The notes below the pieces were generated by a model. The model worked only from the letters and a program-made list of their open reading frames with translations, ran no database searches and was not told the origin of the DNA. Positions 1-6,192 of a stretch of DNA of 6,709 nt are shown one piece after another. The DNA comes from Flavipsychrobacter stenotrophus. Lineage in GTDB: Bacteria; Bacteroidota; Bacteroidia; Chitinophagales; Chitinophagaceae. The stretch lies in contig CANCOG010000279.1 in assembly GCA_947379685.1 (NCBI GenBank), positions 1-6,709 of the forward strand, read 5' to 3'. Position 1 is the first letter of the stretch. Every line of letters begins with the position of its first letter. The translations under genes and the position numbers were made by a program.

Positions 1-1253
1 ACAGTCTCGGAAGGTGCAGGCTGTATCGTTATGCTGTAAGCGATAGTTTGCCTGCTGGTGAGCGGGCAGCCATTGTCCTGATAAGTAATGTAGAAAGTAT
101 AGGTACCCGGCGCAGCCGTTGATGCGTTCCAGGCGAAAGTACCATGGGGCGCCGTGCTGCTATTATTGACAATCGTGAATGTAGATCCTGCCGGCAACCC
201 GCTGGTGGTCATTGTTATGCTGTCGCCATCGGGGTCGGTGGGGTTTACCTGGAAATTGAAGGTATCTACCGAATTACAAACATTGAGCAGCGTAGGGTTA
301 ACTATGGTGCCGGATGTGGCACTGGTTATTGATCCCGTTGGTGGGTTGTTGGTACAAGGACTCAATACTACTATCGTCATTTCCCGCTGGCTGGTTCCCT
401 TTAAAATGCCGCTTGATGTAAACTCCCGGACATTGTATACCAACAATGATTTTTGAATGGTATTCGGGGTAAATGACAATTGGCCTGTAGCTGCGCTAAA
501 TGTAAAAGATCCTGAACTAACTGCCAGCGGACTGGTAGCGTTATAAGGGTAGATATAATTTACACTGCTCCCGGTAGATTGATCGATAGCGGGCACCAAC
601 GTAAATACGAGGTGGTCTCCATCAGGGTCTACCGCAGCCGGGTTGTAGTTGGACGCTGTGCTAATGCAATAGAATGGAGTGGGTATTGACGTGCAGATGG
701 CACTTGAATTATCCGAAGCTGCATTATTCAGTGTATCCACAAGCTGAATTGGGGAACTGCTACCTGATGGGAAGATGATATTTGTTATGCTCAGACTTCG
801 TCCGGCAATAATTGAACCACCCATTCCGCTCTGAAATAGGAATCGCCAAACTGACGAAGTATAGGGCAACGTAATATTGCCAGCGTATGAAAATTTCTTA
901 ATGCCGGGTAGAGTGGCAGCCGTACTTACACATGCCGTATGACTCGCTTGAGCCGGACAAACAGGTGTCACTTCAATGCCACTTGCGGGAGCTTGTAAGG
1001 CCAACGAGATATTCGTGTAAAAAGAGCTGCCGTCGAATATTCCAATCACAGGCGCTGAGCTAGGCAGCGTGTAAAACGTACTTCCGCTACAGTCTCCATA
1101 AACGATAAGGTGGACAGTATATGTATTGCCGCTCACATGGCTGTAGTACATATCAATACCGAAAATATGGTTTGCCCGCGAAAGGGTTGCCGGTAGGAAT
1201 ACTACCGAAAATAGACATAAGAATCGTAAACAGGTACGCAGTAAAGAGGGCAT
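1..1253 (-). CDS. Large secreted multi-domain beta-rich surface protein (N-terminal part, 3' end beyond window)
   Basis: The minus-strand frame from the ATG at 1253-1251 is open without a stop to the left edge, giving 417 residues; the C-terminus is missing. Residues 1-27 form a signal peptide: MPSLLRTC, a hydrophobic stretch LCLFSVVFLPA, then SRA before Asn28. The mature start (HIFGIDMYY, then YTVHLIVYGDCSG at about 50-60) matches the opening of large Bacteroidota surface proteins, which typically read HIVGGxxxY then YxxxLxxYRDCSG. Two acidic motifs, VDPDGD near 208-213 and PTDPDGDS near 338-344, each start a beta-sandwich-type segment of Ig-like or cadherin-like character. The sequence is rich in Ser and Thr, with several Cys that may form disulfides. 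Related proteins often end in a gliding-motility-type C-terminal domain read by the type IX secretion system; that part is not visible. A role in surface structure or adhesion is inferred. It is transcribed divergently from the lipoprotein gene at 1476. Confidence 0.85.
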   Translation of the reverse strand, partial: MPSLLRTCLRFLCLFSVVFLPATLSRANHIFGIDMYYSHVSGNTYTVHLIVYGDCSGSTFYTLPSSAPVIGIFDGSSFYTNISLALQAPASGIEVTPVCPAQASHTACVSTAATLPGIKKFSYAGNITLPYTSSVWRFLFQSGMGGSIIAGRSLSITNIIFPSGSSSPIQLVDTLNNAASDNSSAICTSIPTPFYCISTASNYNPAAVDPDGDHLVFTLVPAIDQSTGSSVNYIYPYNATSPLAVSSGSFTFSAATGQLSFTPNTIQKSLLVYNVREFTSSGILKGTSQREMTIVVLSPCTNNPPTGSITSATSGTIVNPTLLNVCNSVDTFNFQVNPTDPDGDSITMTTSGLPAGSTFTIVNNSSTAPHGTFAWNASTAAPGTYTFYITYQDNGCPLTSRQTIAYSITIQPAPSET

Positions 1254-1319
1254 GGTTGTATCAGGCTTAATATTTGCAATGTAAAAACCAACCCCAACCG
1301 GGCCGGTTGTTACAAAATA

Positions 1320-1327
1320 CAAATATA
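1320..1327 (-). promoter_or_regulatory. Possible Bacteroidota -7 box for the large surface protein gene
   Basis: On the minus strand this reads TATATTTG, an exact match to the Bacteroidota -7 consensus TAnnTTTG. It lies 66 nt before the ATG at 1253, which would leave a leader of roughly 60 nt. I see no good TTTG-type -33 element at the expected distance, so the call is tentative. Confidence 0.35.
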
Positions 1328-1422
1328 GAATTTTTCAGGAATAAATGAGATTAAATTGGATTATTTCCTGCTAACCGAATGCGGGTTGATTTGCGTAATT
1401 TTAAATATTTGTGTAATTCCCT

Positions 1423-1430
1423 TACATTTG
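1423..1430 (+). promoter_or_regulatory. Possible Bacteroidota -7 box for the 1476-3726 gene cluster
   Basis: The sequence TACATTTG matches the TAnnTTTG -7 consensus and sits 45 nt before the ATG at 1476, giving a leader of about 38 nt. A TTTG at 1408-1411 is too close and another at 1390-1393 is too far to be a standard -33 box, so only the -7 element is supported. No Shine-Dalgarno sequence is visible before 1476; the leader is A-rich (ACTATTAAACAACT), as is usual in this phylum. Confidence 0.4.
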
Positions 1431-1475
1431 AAATGCCAACTCTAGATTTCAAGCAACATAAACTATTAAACAACT

Positions 1476-2060
1476 ATGAAAAACTACTCCATTCTTCTCT
1501 TTGTTGCCGCAATTGGTATTTTTAGTTGCAGTAAGAGTCTGCCGACGTACATGGTCAGAAATCAGGCCCGGACCTACTTTGCTTTTTTCGGCAGGGGATC
1601 TTCCTGGACGTATGGTATTACCGGGACTTCAGATACCGTACAATGGACGGCAAGCTCAGGTACGCTGGGTACCAGTACCAATATCAAAAAAAGTGGACAT
1701 ACTTATGAATCTTTCAGGGGTACAATAGGCCTGCTGGACAATAACCTGGTTGTTGTTAATTCAGAAGCCGACAGAGATACCGACTTTACGCAATTTTCGG
1801 GCGACTACTTTTACCTCGATATTGCATCTGGCAAAGACTGGATAACTGGTACAGGTAACCTGCCCCTTGAAAATAATGTAGTGGTTAATGGAATTACCTA
1901 CAATAATGTGTTGCACCTGGTCAATTACCGGGATACGGTGAACAGCAACCACTTTGTCAATGTCTGGATAGCTCCCAACGTCGGGCTTATTAAAATGGCA
2001 ACCTGGCACAATACAAAGGAATATTATTTGAAAAATTACAAGGTGCTACCGATGTTATGA
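1476..2060 (+). CDS. Small uncharacterised lipoprotein
   Basis: The 194-residue product starts with a short SPII signal, MKNYSILLFVAAIGIFSC, with Cys18 as the lipidated residue (lipobox IFSC). It should therefore be anchored in the periplasm or outer membrane. The mature start CSKS lacks the acidic or Lys-Asp/Glu pattern known as the surface-export signal of some Bacteroidota, so a periplasm-facing location is more likely (inference). The rest is beta-rich with many aromatic residues (WTYGITG, YFYLDIAS, VNGITYNNVLHLV). It ends with WIAPNVGLIKM near 165-175, a pattern seen in many small lipoproteins of this phylum whose function is unknown. I do not recognise a named family. It is the first gene of a probable three-gene operon, with 36 nt to the next start. 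Confidence 0.85.
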   Translation: MKNYSILLFVAAIGIFSCSKSLPTYMVRNQARTYFAFFGRGSSWTYGITGTSDTVQWTASSGTLGTSTNIKKSGHTYESFRGTIGLLDNNLVVVNSEADRDTDFTQFSGDYFYLDIASGKDWITGTGNLPLENNVVVNGITYNNVLHLVNYRDTVNSNHFVNVWIAPNVGLIKMATWHNTKEYYLKNYKVLPML

Positions 2061-2096
2061 CCGGCTTTAAAAACCACCGGCTAATCAAAACTACTT

Positions 2097-3185
2097 ATGA
2101 ATGAAAATACCCAAAGCGATTACTTTCAATCTCCTATTAACCCGGTTTGCAAAAGCTGCCAGGTCGTGCCAGCATTGCCTGACTCTCCCAGCCAACTTTG
2201 TGCTACGTGCAGGCAAGAATTTGTCAAATATCCTGTTCCGAAGTGGGTGCAAGCCTCTGGCGCGGTGCTTGTGTTGCTACTGATAATCGGTATTGTGCGC
2301 GTAGCTCCTATGCTTCAACTTGCCTTAGACCTGAGCAGGGCACAAAAGGCAATTGCGGCCCATAAGTATATTACTGCTCAAAATGAACTCAAAAATATTG
2401 TCGCGCAACGGCCTGACTTTATTGAAGCAAAGTATCTTTTTTTTATTGCTGCCTGCTACAACCAGGAGCGTGACCTTGCCCAAGGATTTTTCAAAGAATT
2501 TGATGGTGTCCGTCTCGATCTTGATGATGATATTCAGTCCAAAGCTCAGGATGCAGCCATATTTGTGAACAGTATTATTATGTTCGATACGTCGGTGGAC
2601 GATAGTATAGATGCCGCGGCTTTAGTTTCTTCCGGCAGACTTCTCCGGCTTTTTGAAGTTGTGGATACCAGCCACTTTACTGCAGACGGGGGCGATACCC
2701 TGGGGAGACGGGAACGTTTGAATTCACTCTTTTGCATAGCCCACAAAATGTTTGACCTCAAATTTTATGACGAAACCCGGGATATGGCTAAACGGATACT
2801 CAGGTATGACCCCGGGCATTACAATACGATAGGGCTATTGGCTACGCTGAATACCAGATTGAAGCGGTATGACGAGGCAATTGCGAACTGCAACCAACAA
2901 CTGGCCATAAACTGTGAAGACATTTACTTTCTGGCTATGAAGGCGCGGCTGGAGGTAAAAAAGAGAGACGGGAAGAATGCTGCATTGCATGCCGACGAGG
3001 CATATAGGCTTGCTCCGAAAAATCCCTATGCACTCGAAGCAAAGGCAGTACTGGCCTGGTTTAACACGAAACCACCGGAAGCAGAAAGGTTTCTTGGGTT
3101 ACTAAAGGCGGTGGAGGATGATAGTGAAAAAGTAATTTATCAGCGGGCCGCAAGAGTGATCAACGGTTCCGATTTCGACGACTAA
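2097..3185 (+). CDS. Membrane-anchored TPR-type protein with N-terminal CxxC...CxxC motif
   Basis: The protein has 362 residues. The N-terminus carries two CxxC pairs, C18-x2-C21 and C35-x2-C38, 13 residues apart, consistent with a small zinc ribbon on the cytoplasmic side. A single hydrophobic helix follows at about 50-71 (VQASGAVLVLLLIIGIVRVAP). The remainder is alpha-helical. A repeat-like segment sits near 80-135 (AHKYITAQNELKNIV, then AKYLFFIAACY). TPR-like units lie at about 230-330, for example YDEAIANCNQQLAIN, which begins near residue 258, and ALHADEAYRLAPKNPYALEA, which begins near 296. TPR arrays bind partner proteins, so a scaffold or adaptor role is likely, probably for the membrane protease encoded 10 nt downstream; that pairing is inferred from context only. 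The alternative ATG at 2101 is in another frame that closes after 60 codons. The C-terminus is acidic (GSDFDD). Confidence 0.85.
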   Translation: MNENTQSDYFQSPINPVCKSCQVVPALPDSPSQLCATCRQEFVKYPVPKWVQASGAVLVLLLIIGIVRVAPMLQLALDLSRAQKAIAAHKYITAQNELKNIVAQRPDFIEAKYLFFIAACYNQERDLAQGFFKEFDGVRLDLDDDIQSKAQDAAIFVNSIIMFDTSVDDSIDAAALVSSGRLLRLFEVVDTSHFTADGGDTLGRRERLNSLFCIAHKMFDLKFYDETRDMAKRILRYDPGHYNTIGLLATLNTRLKRYDEAIANCNQQLAINCEDIYFLAMKARLEVKKRDGKNAALHADEAYRLAPKNPYALEAKAVLAWFNTKPPEAERFLGLLKAVEDDSEKVIYQRAARVINGSDFDD

Positions 3186-3195
3186 AACGACTATT

Positions 3196-3726
3196 ATGAT
3201 ATTTATACCAGGTAAAATTGTAGGCATTGTTACCTTCCCAGGTGTTATTGTGCATGAACTGGCGCATCAGTTGTTTTGCCGGATATACAAGGTCCCCGTT
3301 TTTGAGGTGTGTTATTTCCAAACTGAAGACCCACTGGGGTATGTAGTGCACGAAAAACCCTCCTCCGACTTTCAGGCTACCATGATCAGCATAGGCCCCT
3401 TTTTCCTTAACACAATTGTTGGGTTCCTGCTGGGCTTTCCTGCGACCGTGCAGTACAAGTTTCACAATGCCAATGTGCTCGACTACCTGCTCATTTACCT
3501 GGCGGTATCTATCGCGATGCATGCTTTCCCGAGCACTGGTGATGCCAAAAATCTATGGGAACATATCACGGGTAAAAATTCATCAATACTTAGCCGTCTT
3601 CTCATTTCACCCATTGTAGGGTTTATTTACCTGGGAGCTCTGGGGTCGTACTTCTGGCTCGATGCCCTGTATGGTGCGGCGGTGGCGCTGGGCTTGCCAT
3701 GGCTGGTGATCAGGTGGCTTGCCTAG
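3196..3726 (+). CDS. Small integral-membrane zinc metalloprotease-like protein (M50-like, HExxH)
   Basis: The 176-residue product is almost entirely hydrophobic. HELAH at residues 20-24, inside VIVHELAHQLFC, is a canonical HExxH zinc site placed in the first membrane segment. A second motif, MHAFPSTGDAKNLW at 108-121, resembles the distal NxxP...D motif of site-2 proteases; Asp116 is the likely third zinc ligand and Pro112 the conserved proline. Membrane segments are near 8-26, 61-82, 94-111 and 133-175. There is no PDZ domain, and the protein is much shorter than RseP-type proteases, so it resembles minimal M50 or DUF3267-like zincins. It likely cuts membrane or membrane-proximal substrates, but no substrate can be named. 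The start lies 10 nt after the TPR gene stop, supporting co-transcription. It is the last gene of the cluster and is convergent with the minus-strand gene ending at 3768. Confidence 0.8.
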   Translation: MIFIPGKIVGIVTFPGVIVHELAHQLFCRIYKVPVFEVCYFQTEDPLGYVVHEKPSSDFQATMISIGPFFLNTIVGFLLGFPATVQYKFHNANVLDYLLIYLAVSIAMHAFPSTGDAKNLWEHITGKNSSILSRLLISPIVGFIYLGALGSYFWLDALYGAAVALGLPWLVIRWLA

Positions 3727-3767
3727 TAGGGAAGGGATGAAACCTTTCAAACTATGTGTTTTCCACT

Positions 3768-4511
3768 TCACCTCAATTCCCTCAACCCCATGTCCGTGAT
3801 TGTTTTTCTAATAGATACTATCACCTCTTTGTGGTTAAAAAATCGGTGGTAGGAGTGCTCGTCGGCATAGAAGCGGCGGTTGGCAGGCGGGAGGTGGTAT
3901 TGGAACAGGTTGTACTGTATCCAGTGCAGGTCATATAATCTGTCGTTTATTCTCGTTTTGTCGATGGGTTTGGCCGAAAACCGTTGCAGGAGATGGCCGT
4001 AGTTGGCGAAGTCGGTTTCTGAAAATGGGGCTTTGGCGCTGGCTGGCAGCGGCTTTGATGGGTCGCGAAGCATAGAAGGAGTAATGAATGACGTAGTTTC
4101 TTCAACGTTTTGAGTTGGGATGTGTTCTGGTTCCGTTGCTGCTTCCTGTTTTTCCGGAATCAAGTCAATTCCCATTTCGAATGGGTTGCTGTCACTGCCG
4201 GTTTGGGCAGTGTACTCTTTGAATTTTGTGCGTACAATTGTCCCCAGTTCTTTGTCGCCTGATGACAGGAAACGCATGAAGCCGGTAATGGCTTGAGTGG
4301 CTGTTGTTTGCTTGGTAAATCTTTTGAGTTTTTCGAGGCAATTGATGAGTTTGCACAGCAGGTTTACTTCCTGCATGGTGGGAAAGCGATTGCCTTCTTC
4401 GCGGCTGGCGATGGCATTCTGAAATGCTACGATCTGGTTGCAAATATTAGTGGCTATCATTGCTGTAGTGGCGAGCATCGCTTCGCTAAGTTGGTTGTTT
4501 GTGTTGTTCAT
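3768..4511 (-). CDS. Uncharacterised protein, two conserved-looking ends joined by a Pro/Glu-rich linker
   Basis: I chose the ATG at 4511-4509 (MNNTNNQLSEAM), giving 247 residues. The same frame extends to an ATG at 4631, but those 40 extra residues (MYMVCRKASHGV and so on) are encoded by a tandem DNA repeat and look non-coding. Residues 1-105 are helical and charged, including LLCKLINCLEKLKRFTKQ. About 110-160 is a low-complexity linker rich in Pro, Glu and Thr (IPEKQEAATEPEHIPTQN). The C-terminal 75 residues carry aromatic and His-rich segments such as LYDLHWIQYNLFQYHLPP and YADEHSYHRFFNHKE. There is no signal peptide or membrane helix, so it is likely cytoplasmic. I do not recognise a family. 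It sits between the protease operon (convergent) and the RAYT gene (divergent). Confidence 0.7.
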   Translation of the reverse strand: MNNTNNQLSEAMLATTAMIATNICNQIVAFQNAIASREEGNRFPTMQEVNLLCKLINCLEKLKRFTKQTTATQAITGFMRFLSSGDKELGTIVRTKFKEYTAQTGSDSNPFEMGIDLIPEKQEAATEPEHIPTQNVEETTSFITPSMLRDPSKPLPASAKAPFSETDFANYGHLLQRFSAKPIDKTRINDRLYDLHWIQYNLFQYHLPPANRRFYADEHSYHRFFNHKEVIVSIRKTITDMGLRELR

Positions 4512-4574
4512 GGCCCTTAGTTTTTTGTCGGACACAAAGATGGGTTGTCTGCCAAAAAACCGCCGAAAATGAAT

Positions 4575-4627
4575 ACATGGTGGTACACTTTCCGGCACAC
4601 CATGTGACGCTTTTCGGCACACCATGT
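4575..4627. repeat. Inverted and tandem repeat of CACCATGT upstream of the 4511 gene
   Basis: Two tandem copies of CGGCACACCATGT occur at 4593-4605 and 4615-4627, spaced exactly 22 bp, or about two helical turns. A third half-site, ACATGGTG at 4575-4582, is the reverse complement of their CACCATGT core. The group lies 64-116 bp upstream of the start of the minus-strand gene at 4511. Spacing and position suit a multi-site protein-binding region, such as an operator for that gene; this is inference. A decayed mobile-element end is an alternative. Confidence 0.5.
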
Positions 4628-4809
4628 ACAAAAGTTTTGTGGATAAGTGGCTCTAATTATTTGTTTTATAGCTGGTTATTTATGTGTTTTATGAAATTGT
4701 GTAAAAATGGATGCATGCAAGTGATTTTTTTTGTTGAATGATGGTTTTATTAGGGGAATAACTAATGGGTTTTTGGCGTTTTTTTGTTGGTTTTTGTTCA
4801 CACAATGGC
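4628..4809. other. T-rich gene-free spacer before the RAYT unit
   Basis: This stretch forms most of the gap between the divergent genes starting at 4511 and 4883. On the plus strand it is strongly T-rich, with runs at 4726-4733 and 4781-4787. I see no convincing TAnnTTTG box, RNA gene or coding frame; the minus-strand frame through it is merely the antisense extension across the RAYT gene. Confidence 0.5.
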
Positions 4810-4860
4810 CACTGGTCGAAGGATGTCCTTCGTCCTGCCATTCAGGAAGCATTTGCTTCC
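4810..4860 (-). repeat. Left composite REP-like palindromic element (inverted copy)
   Basis: This 51-bp element holds two perfect hairpins: CGAAGGATGTCCTTCG at 4817-4832 (7-bp stem, 2-nt loop) and GGAAGCATTTGCTTCC at 4845-4860 (7-bp stem, 2-nt loop). Read on the minus strand it matches the downstream element at 5441-5491 at 45 of 51 positions, including the outer CCAGTG tail. It ends 22 bp before the RAYT start. Paired palindromes in opposite orientation on both sides of a RAYT gene are the hallmark of REPtron or BIME-type units. Confidence 0.85.
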
Positions 4861-4882
4861 GAAAAATTTGTAATTTTCCATT

Positions 4883-5437
4883 ATGGCACTTAAATATCGC
4901 AATCACGATCAAACTGAGCTTTATTTTGTCACGTTTACTGTGGTAAACTGGATCGATGTTTTTATCCGAGATTGTTACAGGGAACAGATTGTTAAGAGCA
5001 TCAGGTTTTGCCAGGAAAATAAAGGGTTGCAAGTTTATGCCTGGGTAATAATGACCAGCCATATTCACATGATAATTGGTACAGAAGGCAAAATGAAGTT
5101 GGAGGATATAATTAGGGATATGAAGAGGCATACTGCTGGCAAAATGAGAGAGATCTTGGAAGATAATAGTTTTGAAAGCCGCAAGGATTGGATGCTATGG
5201 ATTTTTGGAATGGCTGGCAGAAAAAACTCCAATAATATTGATTATCAATTCTGGGTACAGGATAATCACCCGGTTCAATTGCCTTCGCCCGAAATGATTA
5301 TACAACGGTTGAATTACGTGCACAACAATCCTGTTGAGGCGGGCTTTGTTACCGAACCGCAGCATTGGAAATGGAGCAGCGCCCATGATTATTTGGGTGG
5401 CAAGCAAGGACTTATTGATGTAATTTTGCTTGCTTAG
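4883..5437 (+). CDS. REP-associated tyrosine transposase (RAYT, Y1/HUH family)
   Basis: The 184-residue product has the layout of single-domain Y1 transposases. A beta strand YFVTFTVVNW is at 14-23, and the HUH metal-binding motif HIH is at 60-62 inside AWVIMTSHIHMIIG. An amphipathic region with basic residues (IIRDMKRHTAGKM, 76-88) comes next. Near the end, LNYVHNNPVEAGFV (143-156) carries Tyr145 as the probable catalytic tyrosine, followed by WKWSSAHDYLGG (162-173), typical of the family. All key residues are present and the length is normal, so the gene appears intact. RAYTs nick single-stranded DNA at REP palindromes and are usually single-copy, domesticated relatives of IS200/IS605 transposases. 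The gene is bracketed by matching palindromic elements, one 22 bp upstream and one starting 4 bp after the stop, which are its likely substrates. The ATG at 4883 is preceded by an AT-rich leader without Shine-Dalgarno. Confidence 0.92.
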   Translation: MALKYRNHDQTELYFVTFTVVNWIDVFIRDCYREQIVKSIRFCQENKGLQVYAWVIMTSHIHMIIGTEGKMKLEDIIRDMKRHTAGKMREILEDNSFESRKDWMLWIFGMAGRKNSNNIDYQFWVQDNHPVQLPSPEMIIQRLNYVHNNPVEAGFVTEPQHWKWSSAHDYLGGKQGLIDVILLA

Positions 5438-5440
5438 TTC

Positions 5441-5491
5441 GGAAGCAAATGCTTCCGGAATTGTAGGACGAAGTAAATACTTCGACCAGTG
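5441..5491 (+). repeat. Right composite REP-like palindromic element
   Basis: This 51-bp element begins 4 bp after the RAYT stop. It contains hairpins GGAAGCAAATGCTTCC (5441-5456) and CGAAGTAAATACTTCG (5469-5484), then ACCAGTG. It is the inverted counterpart of 4810-4860. The first hairpin is identical to its partner. In the second, one stem pair is G-C on the left and T-A here, so pairing is kept. Such hairpins may also act as a transcript end for the RAYT gene. Confidence 0.85.
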
Positions 5492-5497
5492 TCGGGG

Positions 5498-5514
5498 AAA
5501 TACTTCGAACAGTG
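5498..5514 (+). repeat. Partial third REP-like copy
   Basis: AAATACTTCGAACAGTG matches positions 5475-5491 of the preceding element at 16 of 17 positions, at a 23-bp offset. Only the right half-stem and the CAGTG tail are present, so it is a truncated copy in direct orientation. Confidence 0.7.
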
Positions 5515-5530
5515 AGCCGTTGGAGGGAAG

Positions 5531-5544
5531 GCGAATTATTTCGC
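5531..5544. repeat. Small palindrome, possible degenerate REP-like hairpin
   Basis: GCGAATTATTTCGC forms a 5-bp stem (GCGAA/TTCGC) with a 4-nt AT loop. Its GAA...TTC arms around an AT centre echo the three hairpins of the RAYT elements, and it follows them directly. It may be a fourth, divergent member or an unrelated small hairpin. Confidence 0.4.
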
Positions 5545-5587
5545 GGCACAGTTTTTGGTAGTGTTACTATGTATAAAACTGTGCGCT

Positions 5588-6151
5588 ATGAAAAAGTTAC
5601 TGACGTATGCCCTGGTGTTTTTGGCTGCTTCGAGTGGTTGTAAGAAGGTAGAAAGCCTTGCCAATATAAGTGTGAATATTCCTTATAGTCAGCAGGTGGA
5701 AGTACCGAGGGTGGATGGTTATGATTATGGAACGCCAATTCCCTTTGGTGGTGTCAACCTGCCGTTTCCTGCTATTCCGGTTGTTACCAATGCGAAAGAC
5801 TACCTGGTTCAATACCATACCAATGCCAATAAGGTAGTGAGCGTTTCACTGAAGAGTCTGACTCTGGACATTGTTTCGCCGGCCAGTGAGAATTTTGATT
5901 TTTTGGATAATGTTCAGTTGTATCTCTCGGCTCCGGGCCTGCCTGAACAATTGCTGGCTTACCAAAATGCCGTTCCCAAGGGAGCAACAACGGTGGCCGT
6001 TACCACTGCGGGTGATTTCAACCTTAAAGAATATTTCCTGAAGGATACGATGTACATCAGGGCGAGTATGCATATCAATGCCGTTCCGCATCCGGGTACA
6101 CAAATGAAGATCAGTTCGGTGTTTAATCTGGTCGCGAACCCGCTTTATTAG
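5588..6151 (+). CDS. Small uncharacterised lipoprotein
   Basis: I start at ATG 5588 (MKKLLTYALVFLAASSGC, 187 residues). The in-frame ATG at 5555 would add 11 residues (MVVLLCIKLCA) before a normal signal and is unlikely. Cys18 is the lipidation site, although the -3 position is Ser instead of the usual Leu, Val or Ile. The mature protein is beta-rich: ISVNIPYSQQVEVP near 26-40, VVSVSLKSLTLDIVSP near 84-99, FDFLDNVQLYLSAPGLPEQLLAY near 103-125, then LKEYFLKDTMYIRASMHINA. This alternating pattern suggests a single beta-sandwich domain; I do not know its function. It lies just downstream of the RAYT palindromes and shows no clear operon partner. No convincing -7 box is visible. Confidence 0.8.
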   Translation: MKKLLTYALVFLAASSGCKKVESLANISVNIPYSQQVEVPRVDGYDYGTPIPFGGVNLPFPAIPVVTNAKDYLVQYHTNANKVVSVSLKSLTLDIVSPASENFDFLDNVQLYLSAPGLPEQLLAYQNAVPKGATTVAVTTAGDFNLKEYFLKDTMYIRASMHINAVPHPGTQMKISSVFNLVANPLY

Positions 6152-6192
6152 TTTTAATTTGCTGAGAATTAGCTGATATGTTGATTAGCAAA

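Noticed and set aside
154..456. Plus-strand 100-codon ORF
   Set aside because: It is antisense to the continuous surface-protein frame, which has a signal peptide and family-like motifs.
3160..3522. Minus-strand 120-codon ORF
   Set aside because: It is antisense to the HELAH membrane protease gene, whose frame is clearly coding.
3727..3767. Bidirectional terminator between the convergent genes
   Set aside because: Only a weak TGAAA-CC-TTTCA hairpin is present, with no strong stem or T-tract.
4593..4627. Possible CRISPR-like repeat
   Set aside because: Only two direct copies with a 9-nt spacing between cores, and no cas genes nearby.
4512..4631. N-terminal extension of the 3768-4511 gene to the ATG at 4631
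   Set aside because: The extension is encoded by the tandem 22-bp repeat and has an odd composition; the internal ATG at 4511 begins a normal-looking protein.
4676..5131. Minus-strand 151-codon ORF
   Set aside because: It runs antisense across the left REP-like element and the start of the RAYT gene and shows no protein-like features.
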